A stretch of 59,821 nt of DNA from an uncultured Spartobacteria bacterium (GCA_903919125.1 CAIXGS010000067.1:1-59821), one strand, 5' to 3'; positions 9,232 through 18,366 are shown, counted from the stretch's first letter. Notes: generated by a model from the sequence alone, not told the origin. Program-made: numbers and translations.

Positions 9232-9924
9232 CTATGGAACTGGCAATTCCTTGTCCAAAAAAGCCCGGACTTTCTCTGCAAGCCGTTTGTAGCCCTCGGC
9301 ATTGAGGTGCAGTTTGTCCTCAACAAACAAGTCCTCTTGGGGAAGTCCGTCGGCGCCCAGCGAGATTTTCGAGGCATCGAGGTATTTCACATGAGAGGCC
9401 GATTTCGCGTAGTCGCGGATGAGCTCGTTGAGTTGGTCGCCCGCTTGCGTCTCCGTGATGCGGGCGACGCTGGGGCAAGCGGCGAGGTACACGACTTCCG
9501 TCGTCGGTAATTTTGTTTGAATGGTCGCTACGAACGCTTTGAAGTCCTCAAAAACTTGCGCCGGTGACTTCCCCGCATGGAGATCGTTTCCGCCCGCCCT
9601 GAGCACAATCATCCTTGGTGCGTGCGGAAAAATAATTCTGTCGGCAAAGTGAGTGGCATCGCAAATTTGTGAACCACCGAATCCACGATTGAGCACCACC
9701 CGACCGAGAAGATTTTGTGCAAGCGTCTTCCACCGTTTGATAGTTGAGGAGCCTGTGAAAAGGATAGCGTTTTTGGTGATGCCCTGAACCTGGTCGACGT
9801 GTTCCAGTTCGGAGATTTCTTTTTCCCATTTCGCAAAAGGGTCGCTTGGTTCAGCGCCGCTGAAGATGGGGAAGGCGAGGGTGAACAGAAGTCCGAGGAT
9901 TGGGAGGAGAAATCGGTTTTTCAT
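9232..9924 (-). CDS. Exported SGNH/GDSL-type esterase
   Basis: A signal peptide (1-24, ending SGAEP) precedes a 200-residue SGNH hydrolase domain. Block I is FTGSSTIK, with the serine in the GSS context rather than GDS. Block II is NRGFGGSQ, block III is RAGGNDLH, and block V is VEDKLHLNAEGY, carrying the catalytic Asp and His. These blocks match the acylhydrolases that deacylate polysaccharides or phospholipids. The gene is leftward, about 200 bp before the GH79-like gene, and may remove acyl decorations from the same glycan; that pairing is inferred from context only. Confidence 0.87.
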   Translation of the reverse strand: MKNRFLLPILGLLFTLAFPIFSGAEPSDPFAKWEKEISELEHVDQVQGITKNAILFTGSSTIKRWKTLAQNLLGRVVLNRGFGGSQICDATHFADRIIFPHAPRMIVLRAGGNDLHAGKSPAQVFEDFKAFVATIQTKLPTTEVVYLAACPSVARITETQAGDQLNELIRDYAKSASHVKYLDASKISLGADGLPQEDLFVEDKLHLNAEGYKRLAEKVRAFLDKELPVP

Positions 9925-10146
9925 TTTGGGGTGCTAATCTGTGACGCGCTGCTTGGAAACATTCGCGAGTTTAGTGAGTGTCTTTGCCCACCCGTAGCGG
10001 GCGTGAATGTGAATTGTAATGGACTCCTTTTAATGGACTCGCTTTGCACGACCATGTCCGCAAACCCGATGGCGACTGTGGCGGGGTGAAACACGCCAGT
10101 CTGTCAGGTAACTTCGGGATGGAAGGGCGACCTCAATGTCTCACGT

Positions 10147-11460
10147 CTATTTGGCGCCAAGAGTGATCATGTCGCTGGAGACCGACACGGGACGGTCATC
10201 GGAGACGAGGACGAACCATTGGGCGGCTTCGGCGGGGATGCGGGCCTCGAAAACTTCACCGCGTTTCTCGGCTAACACCGCGTTCCATTTGCGCTCGACG
10301 ACGGCCTTTGCAAGCAGGGTCGGGTCTTGGAGCGTCTCGCCTGGGAAGGGTGCTGCCCAGTAGATCTCCGTCTTGGTGAGGGCGTGCGGTGCATCGACCT
10401 TGAAGCGGGCGAGGGAGGCGTCGTCGGTCTTTTCGAGGGTCACTTTTGGCAGGGGTTTCCCGATGCCCTTGAGATGATATTCGAAATAGGGGACTTCCAT
10501 TTCGAGCCAATTGGCGCGATTGCCGATGAGCTGCGGGTGTTTCGGGTCGATCTTGACGCCTTCGAAGCCGGTGCCGCCGGGGATGAGCGCCTTGTGGTTA
10601 CTGTTGGGAGAGTAGAAATGGTTTTTCTCACTTGGGATGGCCTCGAGCGTGGTCTGCACCGCGTCGGGCCAGCCGAAGAAGTCGTTGGCCGCCCCAGCGA
10701 GGAAGAACGCGGCTTTCATGTTTGGGACGCGTCGACCGGGGTCGAGGTCGCGGAGCCAGCGGTCGCGTTCTTCGGCAGTCATGTTGGCGTAGAGCGCACC
10801 GGGTTTGGCGTTCGGACTGGGTTTGCCGCCGCGCCAATTGCCGACGTCAAAGAAACCGCAGCCCCAGATTGCGAAGCCGGCCTTCACCTTGTCGCCGGCG
10901 AGGCCGCAGACCATCGTGGTCATCGTGCCACCCCACGAGACGCCGACGACGCCGATATTCGCGATGTCGGTCTCTGGCAGCGAGCGCAGGAGGTCGAGAG
11001 CTTTCATGGCCGCGAGCATCCCGTCGAAGATCACGCTCTTTGTCGTATCGGGCTGCATCGAGTAGCGTCCGTCGGCGTAGCCTTTGGACATCGGCAGGTC
11101 GCCGCGGGTGAGGGGGCTGTAAAGGCCGGGCATGTCAGGGGCGATGGCGACGTAGCCGCGCTGGGCCCATGCCATCGCCTTTTCTTCCTCAGCATTTCCG
11201 CCAGAGCCGTGCAGTACAAGGATGCCGGGGTGCTTGCCTGAAGTATTCGGAATGGCGATGAGCGCGTAAGCCTCGTTCTTGTCTCGGATACGGTAGAGCA
11301 CGCGTCGCACCGTGATTCCGGGAGGCGGGGTGAGGAATTCCTTGGTGATAACCGGCGTCTTGCCGTCGAGGACTTGAGCAAATGGATCGCCAGCATCGGC
11401 GGCGTGGAGAACGGCGATCGGTGCTAGCAGGAGGGTGGCGAGAAGGGGTAGTAACTTCAT
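10147..11460 (-). CDS. Exported alpha/beta hydrolase (dienelactone hydrolase/acetyl xylan esterase-like)
   Basis: The protein has 437 residues and a clear signal peptide (1-20, ending VLHA). The core is an alpha/beta hydrolase with LVLHGSGGNAEEEKA as the oxyanion region (83-95), APDMPGLY after strand 5, and the nucleophile elbow GVSWGG (Ser175). A likely catalytic His lies near HYSPNSNHK in the second half. A C-terminal extension of about 100 residues after FEYHLKGIGKP resembles the extra domain of acetyl xylan esterase/cocaine-esterase-like proteins. It probably deacetylates carbohydrate. It is divergent from the alcohol dehydrogenase across about 320 bp. Confidence 0.85.
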   Translation of the reverse strand: MKLLPLLATLLLAPIAVLHAADAGDPFAQVLDGKTPVITKEFLTPPPGITVRRVLYRIRDKNEAYALIAIPNTSGKHPGILVLHGSGGNAEEEKAMAWAQRGYVAIAPDMPGLYSPLTRGDLPMSKGYADGRYSMQPDTTKSVIFDGMLAAMKALDLLRSLPETDIANIGVVGVSWGGTMTTMVCGLAGDKVKAGFAIWGCGFFDVGNWRGGKPSPNAKPGALYANMTAEERDRWLRDLDPGRRVPNMKAAFFLAGAANDFFGWPDAVQTTLEAIPSEKNHFYSPNSNHKALIPGGTGFEGVKIDPKHPQLIGNRANWLEMEVPYFEYHLKGIGKPLPKVTLEKTDDASLARFKVDAPHALTKTEIYWAAPFPGETLQDPTLLAKAVVERKWNAVLAEKRGEVFEARIPAEAAQWFVLVSDDRPVSVSSDMITLGAK

Positions 11461-11782
11461 TGTGGTCAGGGGTTGGACTTCGGGTGAGCGCGCCGAGTTG
11501 GTTCGAGGAGTTGAGCGGCGAGGCGTCGGCTTGGGCCTTGAAGGCGGGAGAATAGAGGGGCGGTGTCCTCGAGTGGTTTAGGGGAAAAGCGAGGCGGCTT
11601 GTTCTGTAAGAGAGGAAAGGGGTTGGTCTTAATGTCGCCGCATCGTTGTCCGTGATCTATCCGTAACATGAAATCTTCGCGACCCCCAAACCACAAGATC
11701 CTCATTCTAATTGTCGTTCATCCCTTGGAGGCGTAAACGGAGTGAGACCTTTCCGCTCCACTCAACGATTGATTTACTAGCC
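11461..11782. other. Divergent intergenic region
   Basis: About 320 bp separate the leftward esterase start and the rightward alcohol dehydrogenase start. A leftward frame (11466-11705) and in-frame codons upstream of the dehydrogenase (11711-11782) are open but show no recognisable protein. Promoters for both flanking genes must lie here; none was identified with confidence. Confidence 0.5.
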
Positions 11783-12838
11783 ATGTACCAAACCAAAGCT
11801 TACTCCGCTGCCAGTGCCACTTCACCTTTGGCGTCTACGCTTATCCCTCGACGCGAACCGACTGCGCGTGACGTGCAGATAGAGATTCTCTTTTGCGGCA
11901 TCTGTCACTCAGACCTGCATACTGCGCGCAATGAGTGGAGTAGCGTAATGCAAACCACTTATCCGTGCGTTCCGGGTCACGAAATCGTCGGTCGCGTGGT
12001 CAAGGTCGGCTCCGAGGTCACCAAGTATAAAGCGGGTGACACCGTCGGCGTCGGTTGTCTCGTAGACTCCGATCAAAGCTGCCCTTGCTGCCAGGAAAAC
12101 TTGGAAAACCTCTGCGCAAATGGCATTTTCACGTACAACTCTCCCGACAAGCACGGCACCGCTCCAGTGACCTACGGGGGGTATTCCAGCAGCATCGTGG
12201 TGGACGAGCACTTCGTTCTGCGTATCCCAGCCAACCTCGACCTCGCTGGGGCCGCTCCATTGCTGTGCGCTGGAATCACAACTTACTCGCCCATGATGCG
12301 CGCCAAAGTCGGTCCCGGAAAGAAGGTGGGAATTGTCGGTCTTGGTGGTTTGGGACACATGGGCGTGAAACTTGCAGATGCTTTCGGTGCCCATGTTGTC
12401 GTCTTTACGACCTCGCCTCACAAGCAGGACGATGCCTTACGTTTGGGCGCAGATGAGGTCGTGCTTTCTGATCATCCCGACCAAATGCAGAAGCACGCTG
12501 GAAGTTTCGACTTCATCCTCGATTGCGTCTCCGCTGAGCACGACATTAATGCCTACCTCAGCCTACTGAAGCACGACGGCAACATGACCCTGGTTGGCGC
12601 TCCCGAGAAGCCGCTCACCCTTTCCGCCTTCTCGTTGATCTTCGGGCGGCGTACCCTATCAGGCTCCCTGATTGGTGGTATTGCCGAGACTCAGGAAATG
12701 CTCGATTTTTGTGGGCAGCACAACATCACTTCCGATGTTGAAGTCATTCCGATTCAAAGCCTCAATGAAGCTTACGAGCGAATGAGCAAGTCGGATGTTA
12801 AGTATCGCTTTTCTATCGATATGGCCTCGTTGAAATAG
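11783..12838 (+). CDS. Zinc-dependent NAD(P) alcohol dehydrogenase (YahK/cinnamyl alcohol dehydrogenase type)
   Basis: From ATG 11783 the protein has 351 residues, the size of YahK-type aldehyde reductases; the frame is open further upstream, but that part matches nothing. Catalytic-zinc ligands appear in FCGICHSDLH and PGHEIVG. The structural-zinc cysteines are in the segment with CPCC and NLC. The nucleotide-binding motif is GLGGLGHMG. The conserved stretch CHSDLHTARNEW marks the cinnamyl alcohol dehydrogenase subgroup, which usually reduces aldehydes with NADPH. It is cytoplasmic and stands alone. Confidence 0.93.
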   Translation: MYQTKAYSAASATSPLASTLIPRREPTARDVQIEILFCGICHSDLHTARNEWSSVMQTTYPCVPGHEIVGRVVKVGSEVTKYKAGDTVGVGCLVDSDQSCPCCQENLENLCANGIFTYNSPDKHGTAPVTYGGYSSSIVVDEHFVLRIPANLDLAGAAPLLCAGITTYSPMMRAKVGPGKKVGIVGLGGLGHMGVKLADAFGAHVVVFTTSPHKQDDALRLGADEVVLSDHPDQMQKHAGSFDFILDCVSAEHDINAYLSLLKHDGNMTLVGAPEKPLTLSAFSLIFGRRTLSGSLIGGIAETQEMLDFCGQHNITSDVEVIPIQSLNEAYERMSKSDVKYRFSIDMASLK

Positions 12839-12923
12839 GCGTGGCAGCGCGTGCGCCTCTCGACAAATCCGATTAGAACTTTACGTCGGGGGCGCTGCTG
12901 TTTGGTGGAAAGGTTTGAATTAC

Positions 12924-13289
12924 TTAAATATTCACTTTTTCCCAATACCCGTCGCTATTCAGTTTTGTAACGCCGATGCATTCTTTTCTGAATTCAGTCG
13001 GACTTAAGATCGAAAGGAATTTCGTGCTCGCCTCGTATAAATAATAGGTTTTTCCGACAACTGGCTCGAATCCTATTTTAAAAGAGTCAACGAATTCATT
13101 CCACTCCCACAAGGCAATGGTCTCTTCATATTGCCTCTTAATGTCATCCATTTTAGCGGAGGCGTAGTTGTATAATTTACTCTTCCGATTGCTATCGATA
13201 ACGGAAAGGTCAATTTGTGCAATCACTTGACCACCTCTACTGGTGTCGTAAGGGAGTAAGGATTTGATCTGGCCTTCTTTTTCGGGCAT
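12924..13289 (-). CDS. DUF2452-like small protein
   Basis: This 121-residue protein has a long helix (about 37-67, KLYNYASAKMDDIKRQYEE) followed by the signature FEPVVGKTYYLYE, FLSILSPTEF and DGYWEKV. That pattern is the core of DUF2452 proteins, described mostly from Bacteroidetes and Proteobacteria, whose function is unknown. The coding region is visibly richer in A and T than its neighbours, which suggests separate ancestry. No signal peptide or membrane segment is present. It lies 85 bp beyond the alcohol dehydrogenase stop, on the opposite strand. Confidence 0.7.
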   Translation of the reverse strand: MPEKEGQIKSLLPYDTSRGGQVIAQIDLSVIDSNRKSKLYNYASAKMDDIKRQYEETIALWEWNEFVDSFKIGFEPVVGKTYYLYEASTKFLSILSPTEFRKECIGVTKLNSDGYWEKVNI

Positions 13290-13442
13290 AAGGAAAAAAC
13301 TTAAGGAATTCGATTTTGGACTGCGCGTGGCGTTCTGCAGGCTACAACTCTTGGAAGGTAATTTTAGGGCAATATCAGGTCTTGCGCGGGGGCGGAATCT
13401 TTTAGTGCGAAGTGGAATCGAGCGGTCGGCTCCGAGTACCGC

Positions 13443-15041
13443 CTAATGAGCGGGTCCGGGCCGTTGCTCCACCTTCGCGCGCTGACAGCACCAAATCGTG
13501 GCGCAACTCAGAACCAATACGGAGCCAAGAATCAAAAAGCAGTCGTCAAAAGCCATCACGTAGGCCTCGCGACGAATCGTTGCCTGCAAGGCGAATAACG
13601 CTCGATGCATCGCAGTGCTGGCATCGCTGCCTGTCTGCATGAAAGCGGCGCTCAGCTCGGCGAGCCGCATCTGGGTGGCGGGCGCGTATCCTTGAACGGC
13701 CTCCCCAAGTTGCGCACTGTGGAAACGTTCGCGCATACTCACCAACGTGCCCCCTAGGGCGATGCCGACCGAACCGCCTAAGTTTCGCATCATATTAAAA
13801 AGTGCGGAGGCATTGCCCGCTTGGGACATCTCGATTCCCGCAGTGGCAATTGAGGTGAGCGGCACCATAATAAGGGGCTGCCCGATGGCCCGCATGACTT
13901 GCGAAACAATGAGCTGATCGTGCCCAGTGTCGTGCGACATCCATCCGTTGAGAAGGGCGCTTCCCCCGAAGAAGGCCATCCCGATTGTCACCAAAACTCT
14001 GGGGTCGTAGCGTGGCATTAGGGCGCGGGCGACGAAGGGCATGAGCACGAGTTGGGGCCAGCCCATCCACATGATAGTTTCGCCGATCTGAGTGGAGTTG
14101 TAATGTTGTACCTGAGCGAGATACACCGGAAGAATGTACGACAATCCGTACAGCCCGACGCCTAACGCGATGTTGGTCAGTCCTGCGAACCCAAAGTTGC
14201 GTCTGCCGAACAGCCGCAGGTTGACTAGGGGCCGCGGATGCAGCCATTCAATAAGGACAAAACTTCCCAAACAGACAAACGCCACAATCGCAAGCTGCGC
14301 GATCATGTCGGACTCAAACCAATCGTTGCGGTTTCCTTCCTCGAGAAAAATGGTGAGTGCGGCTAGTCCCACAGCCATCGTGGAGATGCCGGCCCAATCT
14401 CCATTTCTTAAGCGCTTTAATTCCATGGGTTCATCATCGAGACCCCAGTAAATTGCTGCGCACAATAGAAGCCCGGGAAGTACGTTGAGATAAAAAATAG
14501 AAGGCCAGCCGAACGCCTCAGTCAGCCAGCCTCCGATGGTCGGTCCCACACTTGGGGCGAAGGTTGCGGTGATCCCAAAAAGAGCAAATCCAGTCGCTCT
14601 TTGAGATGGGGGAAGCGTGCGCAGGATAATAGTGAAGGCCATGGGGATCAGCACGCCACCCGCGAACCCCTGCAGCACGCGACAAAAAATCATCGAGCCG
14701 AGGCTGTTGGCGAAGCCGCATGCGACGCTTGCCACCAAAAAAAACACGGCATTCCCCATGACGTAACGGCGGGTTCCAAAGGCGCCGGCCATCCATGCGG
14801 TGAGGGGAATGACGATAATTTCCGCAACCAAATACGCTGTGGAAATCCACGCGCCCTCGTCCAGCGTCGCGGCGATGGAGCCCGTAATTTCCGCAAGCGA
14901 GGCGTTCGTAATTTGGATGTCCAGCACGGCCATGAACGCGCCCAACACCGCGCCAAACACCGCCACCCATTGGCGGAGCGTCACTTTTTCGCCCACTGCG
15001 CTTCCCGAATGAGCGCTGGGGTGAGGCACGCTCTTACTCAT
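13443..15041 (-). CDS. emrB: EmrB/QacA-type drug efflux permease (DHA2, 14 TM)
   Basis: The 532-residue membrane protein fits the DHA2 family of the major facilitator superfamily. Hallmarks are LDIQITNASLAEI in TM1, the cytoplasmic loop GAFGTRRYVMG (motif A), RVLQGFAGG in TM4 (motif B), and APSVGPTIGGW in TM5 (motif C, antiporter signature). It uses the proton gradient to expel lipophilic compounds, normally with an EmrA-type adaptor and an outer-membrane channel; no TolC-like gene is in the window. Its start overlaps the end of the emrA-like gene by 8 nt (15034-15041), indicating translational coupling. Confidence 0.92.
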   Translation of the reverse strand: MSKSVPHPSAHSGSAVGEKVTLRQWVAVFGAVLGAFMAVLDIQITNASLAEITGSIAATLDEGAWISTAYLVAEIIVIPLTAWMAGAFGTRRYVMGNAVFFLVASVACGFANSLGSMIFCRVLQGFAGGVLIPMAFTIILRTLPPSQRATGFALFGITATFAPSVGPTIGGWLTEAFGWPSIFYLNVLPGLLLCAAIYWGLDDEPMELKRLRNGDWAGISTMAVGLAALTIFLEEGNRNDWFESDMIAQLAIVAFVCLGSFVLIEWLHPRPLVNLRLFGRRNFGFAGLTNIALGVGLYGLSYILPVYLAQVQHYNSTQIGETIMWMGWPQLVLMPFVARALMPRYDPRVLVTIGMAFFGGSALLNGWMSHDTGHDQLIVSQVMRAIGQPLIMVPLTSIATAGIEMSQAGNASALFNMMRNLGGSVGIALGGTLVSMRERFHSAQLGEAVQGYAPATQMRLAELSAAFMQTGSDASTAMHRALFALQATIRREAYVMAFDDCFLILGSVLVLSCATIWCCQRAKVEQRPGPAH

Positions 15042-16059
15042 GCGCGCGGGTGGCGGAGAGGGCTCCCAGAACGTGGACGGGTTCCCTAACGTTCACGCTG
15101 ACAATCACGGAGAAACCCGGCAACAAACGGCCATTGAATTCACGAGCGTCTGCTTCATCAAAGTAAATTTTGACCGGCACGCGTTGCACCACTTTCGTAA
15201 AGTTGCCCGTCGCGTTGTCTGGCGGGAGCAGCGCGAAAGTGGCTCCACTGGCGGGGGAAACACTTTCGACGCTGGCTGGGAATATTCGGTCGGGGAAGGC
15301 GTCGATGCGAACTTCTACGCGCTGCCCGTGTTGCATTTTCGAGACCTGTGTCTCCTTGAAATTAGCAACGATCCACGAAAAGTCTTCGACCACGGCCATG
15401 AGCGGCTGTCCAGGAAAGACACGGTTACCGGTCTGAACGGCTTTGGCACCGATGTGCCCGTCGCTTGGCGCTTTTATCACGGTGTATGAAAGTTGGAGTT
15501 CCGCTTCGTGCAAGGCGGCGAGCGAGACGTCTTTTCCCGCTTCAGCCAGAGCGAGTGCGGCGGCTGCGGCGTCCTTTGCGGCGCGGGCGGTATCGATGTC
15601 GGCTATGGAAAAAACGCGGCTCTTAATCAGTTCGGAGGCGCGCTCGAAGTCGGCCTTGGCTTTACTGGAATTCGCCTGAGCCAGAGCGATTTGAGCATCA
15701 GCTTGAAGGAGCGTGGCGCGCGCGCGACTCAGTGCGGCTTGTTCATCGCCATCGTCCATCTTTATCAGGATTTGACCCGCTTTTACAGGCTGGTGGTCGA
15801 GAACCAAGACCTCTGAAATAGAGCCTGAAGTCCGAGACGAAATCTGATGGGCCGTCCCTACAATCGTGGCGTTGTCGGTTTTCTCCCAAGTGCGCGCCTG
15901 ATTCCACCAATGGTGTATCGCAAGCAACAAAACGGTTGCCACGACGGTGAGCAGGATCGCTTTGAGCGCGGGGAAACTTCGCGAATCACTCCCAATTTGA
16001 CCGCGATTTTGGGGGTTGAGCTGATCGGGAGGTTTGAGCGCAGCGGGCGGAGTGTCCAC
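15034..16059 (-). CDS. emrA: EmrA/HlyD-type membrane fusion protein
   Basis: The gene starts with GTG at 16059 and encodes 341 residues. One N-terminal transmembrane segment (about 33-48) is followed by a biotinyl-lipoyl-like half (SRTSGSISEVLVLDHQPVKAGQ). A long coiled-coil hairpin comes next (about 105-185, rich in Ala, Lys and Glu), then the second lipoyl half (APSDGHIGAKAVQTGNRV). The C-terminal beta-barrel ends with GRLLPGFSVIVSV. It bridges the EmrB permease to an outer-membrane channel. The preceding 90 bp carry a promoter-operator candidate (16088-16128). Confidence 0.92.
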   Translation of the reverse strand: MDTPPAALKPPDQLNPQNRGQIGSDSRSFPALKAILLTVVATVLLLAIHHWWNQARTWEKTDNATIVGTAHQISSRTSGSISEVLVLDHQPVKAGQILIKMDDGDEQAALSRARATLLQADAQIALAQANSSKAKADFERASELIKSRVFSIADIDTARAAKDAAAAALALAEAGKDVSLAALHEAELQLSYTVIKAPSDGHIGAKAVQTGNRVFPGQPLMAVVEDFSWIVANFKETQVSKMQHGQRVEVRIDAFPDRIFPASVESVSPASGATFALLPPDNATGNFTKVVQRVPVKIYFDEADAREFNGRLLPGFSVIVSVNVREPVHVLGALSATRAHE

Positions 16060-16087
16060 CGCTCAAGTATCTCATCAAAGCGGTTTG

Positions 16088-16128
16088 ATAACAAAGTTTC
16101 CTGTTAAAAATGCCAAAACTTTAACAGG
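16088..16128 (-). promoter_or_regulatory. Candidate promoter and operator for emrAB
   Basis: A perfect 9-bp inverted repeat, CCTGTTAAA (16100-16108) and TTTAACAGG (16120-16128), is separated by 11 bp. On the minus strand the spacer contains TTGGCA (16111-16116) as a possible -35. Seventeen bases later TGTTAT (16088-16093) could be the -10, about 29 bp before the GTG start. A dimeric repressor bound to the palindrome would cover the -35. No regulator gene is adjacent. The repeat is seen directly; the promoter assignment is inference. Confidence 0.5.
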
Positions 16129-16371
16129 AGTGCGACTTTCGCGAACTCGAATTGGCGCTGATTGTGATCGTTTGAGCTGTTCAGGCTAATACTAGATAAA
16201 TTATTAATTTGGAGGCTTCTAGATATAAAACTGTGCTTGGGTGGCGTTCTTCTCCCGCGCTCTGCGCACAGAGCGTCACATAAACGTATAACGGTAATGC
16301 TTCCTTTTGAGGGAAAAACGATTACTCAAAAGTCATAACTAAGATCCACGCACTTTTTTCTCCGTCTAATT

Positions 16372-17055
16372 ATGTTCAAAAACCTTTCCGTCCGAAGCCG
16401 CTTGGTACTTTGTTTTTCCATTCAAACAGTCCTGAGTTTGGCGGGTTTATTCTACGAGCATAGAATCACTGAGGCTCAGATGAATGCTCTCGGGAGGCTG
16501 AACCGTGATTTTCTCGAACATTCCGTAAACGTCCAAGGGGCGCTTTTTAGGATTCAGTCACTTCCCGCCGAACAGATTTTGGCTCTGCTGCAGGGATCTA
16601 TTGTCATGTATTCTGATCCTGAGGCACTTCCTTCGGCTTTCATTCGTCTGAAAGCCATCAGGGATGAGTTTACTGACGCGATAGAGGCTTTAAAATTTGC
16701 AATTCACTCAGCGAAGGTGACCGATGCTCTTGAGGCTACCTTGGATTATTCGCAGCGATTTAATGAAGCTTTGGATAAAGCGGCGCGTCTTTTGGAGAAA
16801 GGCGAGAAGCAGGAAGCGACCGATGTGTTGATGAATCGGGGCAGCCAACTACAGGCGTCTTTTGTGGCAAGCGTGGCGAATTTACAATCCGCTTGTGCTG
16901 GGGAACAATCCGAGAAAATGGAAGAGACGCAAATCCTTGATTCGAAACGTGTTTTAGTAGAGCGTCGATCGCTTTTTTGGATAGTGACAGGGATAGTAGG
17001 AGCCGGATTGGGCTTTATCTTTTTGATCAGGCACGCCGTTTGGGCCCGTGGTTAA
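16372..17055 (+). CDS. Orphan sensor-like membrane protein (four-helix-bundle MCP-like ligand domain)
   Basis: This 227-residue protein begins LSVRSRLVLCFSIQTVLSLA, a start typical of chemoreceptors and sensor kinases. TM1 is about residues 9-27 and TM2 about 200-222. The extracytoplasmic part between them is all helical, as in 4HB_MCP domains. The protein ends seven residues after TM2 with no HAMP, methyl-accepting or kinase domain. It is either a truncated receptor that ended in a natural stop or a stand-alone sensor that signals through partners. A gap of about 300 bp without features separates it from the SAM/FGE-like gene. Confidence 0.6.
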   Translation: MFKNLSVRSRLVLCFSIQTVLSLAGLFYEHRITEAQMNALGRLNRDFLEHSVNVQGALFRIQSLPAEQILALLQGSIVMYSDPEALPSAFIRLKAIRDEFTDAIEALKFAIHSAKVTDALEATLDYSQRFNEALDKAARLLEKGEKQEATDVLMNRGSQLQASFVASVANLQSACAGEQSEKMEETQILDSKRVLVERRSLFWIVTGIVGAGLGFIFLIRHAVWARG

Positions 17056-17352
17056 CCAGCGATTTTCTCGGTTGTTTGCCTTACCGATTTGCAATTGCGT
17101 TTGAGTGGGCGTAAGCAAGCGATGCCGCACGCTTATTTGCGCGAGTTGCAGAGAACGCCGTGGGTTGAGCGGGTAAGGGGTGGGTGGTGAAGTGTTTTGA
17201 TGGATGCGTGAGTCGCTCGAGGGCGTTTAAGCAAAGTAGATTCATGCATCGTGATGCGGGTGTGCGCTTGGATTCACCCAATTTTCACAAGAAAAGGACT
17301 CATTCGTCTTCATGGCCTGTTGAGATGAGTATCTCGGATAGAGATAAAGCGC

Positions 17353-18366
17353 ATGTCTACGCAACTTCTTGCGATTTTAACTGGGCTGGGATTGGCCGAC
17401 TTAATGCCACGTTTTTACGCAGAGGGCATCGATGACGATTTGCTGCGTGAACTTACTGACATAGATCTGCAACTCATCGGCGTCAGCCGGTTAGGGGATC
17501 GCAAGCGCCTCCTCAAGCAACTCGCAGGCGCCCAAACCTCAGCTGAACTTGCGCTGGCGGGTGCCATTGTTCCCGAGATCGGCGTCGAGGATGTGGGGGT
17601 TCACGATCCTCACGATGCCGCAGGTGAAACGCTCGAATTGAAACTGCCGGGCGGCGAGCCAATCAGGTTTTCGTTCTGCCCTCCAGGGATTTTTCATATG
17701 GGCAGTCCGAATGAAGAACCGAAGCGTTGCGAGGATGAAGTGCCAGTGCGTGTGCAATTTAAGACAGGCTTTTGGATCGCACAGACGCCGGTGACTCAAT
17801 CGCAGTTCGGAGCGGTGGTTCGAGAAAATCCCAGCCATTTTCGCGGAGAAACGCTTCCTGTGGACAGTGTTTCGTGGGGAGATTCGCAAAACTTCGTCAA
17901 CATGTTGAGTGATTCGGCTGAGATTCCCAAAGGGTTCCATCTAGAACTCCCGACCGAGGCGCAATGGGAGTACGCTTGCCGTGCTGGGACTCAATCGGTG
18001 TTCGGCTTTGGCGACAGCCTTACGAGCGTCGAGGCGAATTTTGACGGCAATCATCACTATCCCAGTAATTCAAAGAAAGGGCCCTATCTTGGGAAAACCA
18101 CGCCGGTGTGCAAATACCGACCGAATGCTTGGGGTATTTTTGATATGCACGGAAATGTCTGGGAGTGGTGCAAGGACTGGTATGGCGATACGCGGTTAGG
18201 TGGCGTGGATCCTCAGGGCCCGAGTTTCGGTGTCAATCGGGTTCGACGCGGTGGCGCATGGAATGGCGGCGCGGCCTTCTGTCGGGCTGCCTTCCGTTAC
18301 TATAGGAGCCCAGAATACCGCAGTAATCATTTCGGGTTTAGGGTCGCGCTGGTGGCACGGAAATGA
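17353..18366 (+). CDS. SAM-domain protein fused to a formylglycine-generating-enzyme-like (SUMF1) domain
   Basis: Residues 1-60 look like a sterile alpha motif: LTGLGLADLMPRFYAEGI, then LTDIDLQLIGVSRLGDRKRLL. This interaction domain is common in eukaryotes and sporadic in bacteria. Residues 95-337 form an FGE-sulfatase fold with MGSP near 116, TPVTQSQFG, LPTEAQWEYACRAGT, MHGNVWEW and RRGGAW. True FGE uses two cysteines five residues apart. Here Cys310 matches the second, but position 305 is Gly, so oxidation of sulfatases is unlikely. It could be a ligand-binding or protein-modifying relative. No signal peptide is seen, so it is probably cytoplasmic. ATG 17353 directly opens the SAM domain. 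Confidence 0.82.
   Translation: MSTQLLAILTGLGLADLMPRFYAEGIDDDLLRELTDIDLQLIGVSRLGDRKRLLKQLAGAQTSAELALAGAIVPEIGVEDVGVHDPHDAAGETLELKLPGGEPIRFSFCPPGIFHMGSPNEEPKRCEDEVPVRVQFKTGFWIAQTPVTQSQFGAVVRENPSHFRGETLPVDSVSWGDSQNFVNMLSDSAEIPKGFHLELPTEAQWEYACRAGTQSVFGFGDSLTSVEANFDGNHHYPSNSKKGPYLGKTTPVCKYRPNAWGIFDMHGNVWEWCKDWYGDTRLGGVDPQGPSFGVNRVRRGGAWNGGAAFCRAAFRYYRSPEYRSNHFGFRVALVARK

Noticed and set aside
10327-11241. Long rightward open frame (304 codons)
   Set aside because: It is exactly antisense to the esterase gene at 10147-11460, which has a signal peptide and catalytic motifs. The antisense frame has no family features.
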